Shown piece by piece: positions 59,636 through 64,000 of a stretch of 64,000 nt of DNA (positions are counted from its first letter, which is position 1; each line of letters starts with the position of its first letter). The notes under the pieces were generated by a model that did not search any database, was not told the DNA's origin, and was given only the letters and a program-made list of their open reading frames with translations. The translations under genes and the position numbers were made by a program. Source of the DNA: Emergencia sp. (GTDB lineage: Bacteria > Bacillota > Clostridia > Peptostreptococcales > Anaerovoracaceae); NCBI GenBank assembly GCA_022767345.1, contig JALEOD010000042.1, forward strand, positions 1-64,000. Reading direction: 5' to 3'.

Positions 59636-62600
59636 TTATTTAAAATATTCAACAGCGGCTCTGAACATACCCATATCGAAGTCGCCAGGCACGTTCTTAT
59701 AAAGATTTGCGCCGGTTCTTTCAGAGTGTCCCATCTTGCCCAACACTCTGCCGTCAGGTGAAGTAATACCTTCGACAGCAAAGTAGGAACCGTTAGGATT
59801 GTACTGGATGTCCGAAGTAACATTTCCGTCAAGGTCCACATACTGGGTAATAATCTGACCGTTTTCAGCAAGGCTTCTGATCAGTTCTTCTGATGCGATA
59901 AATCTTCCCTCACCGTGGGAAATAGGCACGGTATAAATCTGATCCGGCGTTGTATTTGCAAGCCATGGAGATTTATTGGATGCAATTCTTGTTCTTACCA
60001 GCTTGGACTGGTGACGGCTGATTTCATTGAATGTCAGTGTTGGGCAGTTTTCATCGGTATCGATGATTTTGCCGTACGGCACAAGCCCCAGCTTAATCAG
60101 CGCCTGGAATCCGTTGCAGATACCCAGCATTAAGCCGTCTCTATTGTCCAGTAAATCGGTTACAGCTTCCTTAACTTCCTGATTTCTAAAGAACGCAGTG
60201 ATAAATTTTCCGGAACCGTCCGGTTCATCGCCGCCGGAGAAACCGCCAGGAATAAAGATAATCTGAGACGTTCTCACCTTTGCAGCAAAGTCTTCAACCG
60301 ATTTTGCGATGGAAGCTGAGGTCAGGTTGTTTACAACAAAAATCTCAGCCTCAGCGCCGGCGTCACGGAATGCCTTTGCGGAATCGTATTCGCAGTTTGT
60401 TCCAGGGAATACCGGAATCAGTACCTTCGGCTTATCGACCTTTACCTTAGCGTGTGGTCTTTCTGCAGCCTCATAGCGGAAGGTTTCCAACTTGCAGCTT
60501 TCGGTTTCGATGTTGCAGGCATAAATGGATTCCAGCTTACCCTCATAAATTTCGCAAAGCGCATCAAGGGCAAGGGTTTCACTGCCGTAAGTGATGGCCT
60601 TTTCTGCCGTTGTTTTACCAAGGGTAATCACGGAGAATCCGTCAGCTAAAATGACAGCTTCTTCCGCAAGTTCTGCAACAAATCCGCCGTACTGATAGCC
60701 AAAGATGGTTTCCATATCTACAGGTTCATAGGCAAATCCGATGTCGTTACCCATGGTCATCTTCAAAACAGCTTCCGCTGCCCCGCCGAATCCCGGCGTG
60801 TATGCGCTGACAATTTTGCCGGCTGCGATAAGTTTATGCACTGTATCGTAAATTCCTTTCAGACTTTCAGCCTTTGGAATGCCGTCTGCATCTTTTTCAG
60901 GAATAAACAAAATAACTTTATTGTCTACCGTCTTGAATTCCGGTGAAATAATCGTCTTCACATCACCTGTCGTCACTGCAAAAGATACCAGCGTCGGCGG
61001 AACATCGATGTTTTCGAAGGTTCCGCTCATGGAGTCCTTACCGCCGATTGCAGCTACGCCAAGTTCCTTCTGCGCTTTGAACGCACCTAAGACAGCCGCC
61101 ATCGGTTTTCCCCAGCGCTTCGGCTCTCTCATCGGTTTTTCAAAGTATTCCTGGAAAGACAGGTATACTTCCTCAAAGGAAGCGCCGGAAGCGACCAGCT
61201 TTGACACGGATTCCACTACTGCCAGATATGCGCTGTGGTAAGGGCTCTTTTCTGCAATGTAAGGGTTATATCCCCATGCCATCAGCGAGCAGGTGTCGGT
61301 GTGCCCTTTTTCCACGGAAATTAAGTTTACCATGGCCTGATTCGGCGTTCTCTGTCTGATTCCTCCAAATGGCATTAAGACTGTTCCCGCACCGATGGTG
61401 GAGTCAAAACGCTCAGATAAGCCTCTTTTGGAGCAGACGTTTAAATCTCCCGCCAAGGTCTTATATTCTTTCGCAAAATCTCCGCTTACTTTCTTTGCGA
61501 AGTCTTCATGCATTGGAATTTCAATATCAATATGCTTTTCTGCACCGTTAGTATCCAGGAAAGCTCTTGAAATATTTACAATCGGTTTACCGTTCCAGAA
61601 AATCTTCAGATACGGATTTTCCTTCACTTCTGCCACAACAGTTGCTTCCAGATTTTCAGAAACAGCCAGCTCACAGAACCGCTCTACATCGCTTTCAGAA
61701 ACGACAACGGCCATTCTTTCCTGAGATTCACTGATGGCAAGCTCAGTACCGTCAAGACCATCGTATTTCTTCGGTACTGCGTTGAGATTGATTTCAAGGC
61801 CGTCAGCCAGTTCTCCAATTGCAACGGATACACCGCCTGCACCAAAGTCGTTGCAGCGCTTAATCAGCTTAGAAGCCTCAGGATTTCTAAAGAGTCTCTG
61901 CAGCTTTCTTTCTTCCGGTGCGTTGCCTTTCTGAACCTCTGCGCCGCAGCTTTCAAGGGATTCAGTGGTATGTGATTTGGAAGAACCAGTTGCCCCGCCG
62001 CAGCCGTCACGACCGGTTTTTCCGCCGAGAAGAATGACTCTGTCAGTGTCAACAGGTCTTTCTCTGCGCACATTTTCAGCAGGCGCTGCAGCAATGACTG
62101 CGCCGATTTCCATTCTCTTTGCTACATAGCCCGGATGATAAAGTTCGTCAACCTGTCCCGTTGCAAGGCCAATCTGGTTACCATAGGAGCTGTAACCGTT
62201 GGCAGCTGTCGTAACAATCTTTCTCTGCGGCAGCTTTCCTTCCAAAGTTTCGGAAACTGGTTTCAGCGGGTCAGCAGCACCGGTCACACGCATAGCCGAG
62301 TATACATAACTTCTTCCTGAAAGCGGGTCTCTGATTGCGCCGCCCACGCAGGTTGCAGCACCACCAAATGGCTCGATTTCAGTCGGATGGTTGTGGGTTT
62401 CGTTCTTAAATAAAAGCAGCCATTTTTCGGTTTTTCCGTCAACATTTACATCGATTTTTACGGTGCAGGCGTTGATTTCTTCCGATTCGTCCAGCTTATC
62501 AAGAAGTCCATGCTTTTTCAGATATTTTGCGGCGATGGTGCCGATGTCCATCAGGTTAATCGGTTTGGTTCTTCCCAGCTCCTGACGGGTTTTGATGTAT

Positions 62601-63343
62601 TCGTCATAAGTTTCCTGTACTGCAGGATCTTCAAATTTCACGCTGTCAATAGTGGTATTGAAAGTGGTGTGTCTGCAGTGATCGGACCAATATGTGTCAA
62701 TGACTCTGATTTCAGTAATGGTCGGATTTCTGTCTTCTCCTTTGAAATAATCCTGACAGAACTTTAAATCGCCCAAATCCATGGCAAGTCCGTAGTCTTT
62801 CAGAAATGCTGAAAGTCCGGCTTCATCAAGCTGGTTAAAGCCGTCTAAAACCGCAACCTCAGTCGGAATTTCGTAGTCCACTTTCAGCGTATCAAAGGTT
62901 TCCAGGGAAGCTTCTCTTGCTTCCACCGGGTTGATGACATACTTCTTGATTTCGGCAAGTTCTGCCTCTGTCAAAGGACCCTGCAGCAAGTATACTTTTG
63001 CGGTTCTGACTGCCGGTCTTTCCCCTTTGGAAATAATCTGAATACATTCCGCGGCGGAGTTGGCTCTCTGGTCAAACTGTCCCGGCAGATATTCTACGGC
63101 AAATACGTGCTCCGCCCCTTCAAAATCAAGAGTTTCAAAGGCATCATCTACCTGCGGCTCAGAAAACACAGTGCTTACAGCATAGCCAAAGAGTTCTCTG
63201 TCCAGATTTTCAACGTCGTAACGGTTTACTACCCGCAAATCCTGCAAGTTCTTTATCTGCAGCAGTTTTACGATATCGTTTTTTAAAGACGCTGCTTCAT
63301 GGGCGAAAGCTTTTTTCTTTTCAACATATATTCTATAAACCAT
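59636..63343 (-). CDS. purL: phosphoribosylformylglycinamidine synthase, single-chain
   Basis: Converts FGAR to FGAM in purine synthesis, using ammonia from glutamine. The 1235-residue chain fuses parts that are separate PurS, PurL and PurQ in Bacillus. An N-terminal PurS-like region is followed by DTYWSDHCRHTTFNT (near residue 225), FKNETHNHPTEIEPFGGAATCVGG, and the second synthetase-like half. The glutaminase domain (from about 970) has FPGTNCEYDSAKAFRDAG, nucleophile Cys in LGICNGFQALIKLG and the His in ISHGEGRF. ATG 63343 follows AGGGAG. It lies 20 bp after purD. Confidence 0.96.
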   Translation of the reverse strand: MVYRIYVEKKKAFAHEAASLKNDIVKLLQIKNLQDLRVVNRYDVENLDRELFGYAVSTVFSEPQVDDAFETLDFEGAEHVFAVEYLPGQFDQRANSAAECIQIISKGERPAVRTAKVYLLQGPLTEAELAEIKKYVINPVEAREASLETFDTLKVDYEIPTEVAVLDGFNQLDEAGLSAFLKDYGLAMDLGDLKFCQDYFKGEDRNPTITEIRVIDTYWSDHCRHTTFNTTIDSVKFEDPAVQETYDEYIKTRQELGRTKPINLMDIGTIAAKYLKKHGLLDKLDESEEINACTVKIDVNVDGKTEKWLLLFKNETHNHPTEIEPFGGAATCVGGAIRDPLSGRSYVYSAMRVTGAADPLKPVSETLEGKLPQRKIVTTAANGYSSYGNQIGLATGQVDELYHPGYVAKRMEIGAVIAAAPAENVRRERPVDTDRVILLGGKTGRDGCGGATGSSKSHTTESLESCGAEVQKGNAPEERKLQRLFRNPEASKLIKRCNDFGAGGVSVAIGELADGLEINLNAVPKKYDGLDGTELAISESQERMAVVVSESDVERFCELAVSENLEATVVAEVKENPYLKIFWNGKPIVNISRAFLDTNGAEKHIDIEIPMHEDFAKKVSGDFAKEYKTLAGDLNVCSKRGLSERFDSTIGAGTVLMPFGGIRQRTPNQAMVNLISVEKGHTDTCSLMAWGYNPYIAEKSPYHSAYLAVVESVSKLVASGASFEEVYLSFQEYFEKPMREPKRWGKPMAAVLGAFKAQKELGVAAIGGKDSMSGTFENIDVPPTLVSFAVTTGDVKTIISPEFKTVDNKVILFIPEKDADGIPKAESLKGIYDTVHKLIAAGKIVSAYTPGFGGAAEAVLKMTMGNDIGFAYEPVDMETIFGYQYGGFVAELAEEAVILADGFSVITLGKTTAEKAITYGSETLALDALCEIYEGKLESIYACNIETESCKLETFRYEAAERPHAKVKVDKPKVLIPVFPGTNCEYDSAKAFRDAGAEAEIFVVNNLTSASIAKSVEDFAAKVRTSQIIFIPGGFSGGDEPDGSGKFITAFFRNQEVKEAVTDLLDNRDGLMLGICNGFQALIKLGLVPYGKIIDTDENCPTLTFNEISRHQSKLVRTRIASNKSPWLANTTPDQIYTVPISHGEGRFIASEELIRSLAENGQIITQYVDLDGNVTSDIQYNPNGSYFAVEGITSPDGRVLGKMGHSERTGANLYKNVPGDFDMGMFRAAVEYFK

Positions 63344-63363
63344 AATTCTCCCTACTTTGTTTA

Positions 63364-64000
63364 CTATTTTTCATTGAGTGCAGCCAGCGCCTTTGCGCCG
63401 ATATCGTTTCGATAAAACGCATTGCCGAAATTAACTTTTTTGACGGAGTTATACGCTTTTTCAATAGCTTCTGCAATGTTTGCGCCTCTTTCGGTGACGC
63501 CAAGAACGCGTCCGCCGTTTGTCAGCAGTCTGCCGTCCTCAGAAAGCTTTGCACCAGCAATATAAACATCTTCCACATCATCGATTTTGATTTCAAAGCC
63601 CTTTTCGTAGCTGACAGGATAGCCCTCCGATGCCATAACTACACAGCAAGCCGCATCATCTGCAAAATTGACTTCAGCATCTGCTAAAGTGCCGCAAGCC
63701 ACATGTTCCATAATTGCAAAGAGGTCGCTGTCCAGAAGCGGCAATACAACCTGGGTTTCAGGGTCACCGAAACGGCAGTTATATTCGATGACTTTCGGTC
63801 CGTCTTCTGTAATCATCAGACCAAAGTAAAGACATCCGCTGAAAGTTCTTCCCTCTTTGTTCATGGCTTCCATGGTCGGCAGGAAGATTTCTTTCATGCA
63901 GCGGTCTGCGATTTCTTCAGTGTAGTAAGGATTCGGCGCAACGGTTCCCATACCGCCGGTATTCAGTCCCTTATCTCCGTCCAAAGCTCTCTTGTGATCC
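63364..64000 (-). CDS. purD: phosphoribosylamine-glycine ligase, C-terminal part (cut by window edge)
   Basis: The 5' part of the gene lies beyond the window. The visible 211 codons start in DHKRALDGDKGLNTGGMG, the conserved ATP-grasp region of PurD, and continue with EYNCRFGDPETQVVLPLL, another signature, to the normal C-terminus. It makes GAR from phosphoribosylamine and glycine. It is upstream of purL in the same direction, so a purine operon probably continues off the right edge. Confidence 0.95.
   Translation of the reverse strand, partial: DHKRALDGDKGLNTGGMGTVAPNPYYTEEIADRCMKEIFLPTMEAMNKEGRTFSGCLYFGLMITEDGPKVIEYNCRFGDPETQVVLPLLDSDLFAIMEHVACGTLADAEVNFADDAACCVVMASEGYPVSYEKGFEIKIDDVEDVYIAGAKLSEDGRLLTNGGRVLGVTERGANIAEAIEKAYNSVKKVNFGNAFYRNDIGAKALAALNEK

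Overview
The window reads as chromosomal DNA of an endospore-forming, anaerobic Clostridia-type Firmicute. Supporting signs are a complete spoIIIA operon with a sigma-E-like promoter, Gram-positive gene order (mltG-trmR-trhP, asp23-nusB-xseAB-ispA-dxs-tlyA, nadD-yqeK-rsfS), a SecD-SecF fusion, a PurL with its glutaminase domain fused, strong AGGAGG-type ribosome binding sites and Gram-positive LexA boxes. No rRNA, 16S fragment or species marker is present; a member of the Eubacteriales Family XIII/Anaerovoracaceae area is only a guess. Almost all of the sequence is core genome. No insertion sequence with a transposase, no prophage and no CRISPR array was seen.

Layout. 1-33.2 kb is almost wholly plus strand: a formate/nitrite-type channel; polA-coaE-peptide binding protein; two tRNA-Leu genes; yajC and secDF (protein export); relA, a metallo-hydrolase, hemZ, hisS, aspS, nadD, yqeK, rsfS, leuS, rnj and ylbF (stringent response, tRNA charging, NAD, ribosome silencing, RNA decay); efp; mltG-trmR-trhP (cell-wall chain ending and wobble uridine modification); a CorC-like protein; a TetM/EF-G-like GTPase fused to a YacP/Rae1-like NYN nuclease; a small ABC exporter and a secreted M14 peptidase. 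33.2-33.9 kb is a hairpin-rich non-coding stretch.

33.9-64 kb is almost wholly minus strand. Read in the direction of transcription, the right end carries purD (cut by the window edge) and purL, a thioesterase, a lone HicB, and spoIIIAA-AH. A 0.6 kb structured gap follows, then the asp23-nusB-Kae1-like-xseA-xseB-ispA-dxs-tlyA-aminotransferase run. Next come a repeat-rich gap, a broken acetyltransferase gene, a four-gene operon with a DUF3990 (ADP-ribosyltransferase-like) protein surrounded by three DUF3791-like small proteins, and mutS-mutL-miaA-tyrosine recombinase. The run ends with a PLP lyase, a VTT membrane protein, an FMN reductase and an SOS-controlled LysM protein.

Most worth a second look: (1) the DUF3990/DUF3791 operon, which overlaps end to end and sits 7 bp before mutS; (2) the translation GTPase-NYN nuclease fusion, which suggests a ribosome-directed RNase; (3) three LexA-like boxes in and around one promoter of a YneA-like LysM protein with no lexA beside it; (4) a ~105 bp three-stem structured element upstream of asp23; (5) a SpoIIIAF reduced to its membrane anchor.
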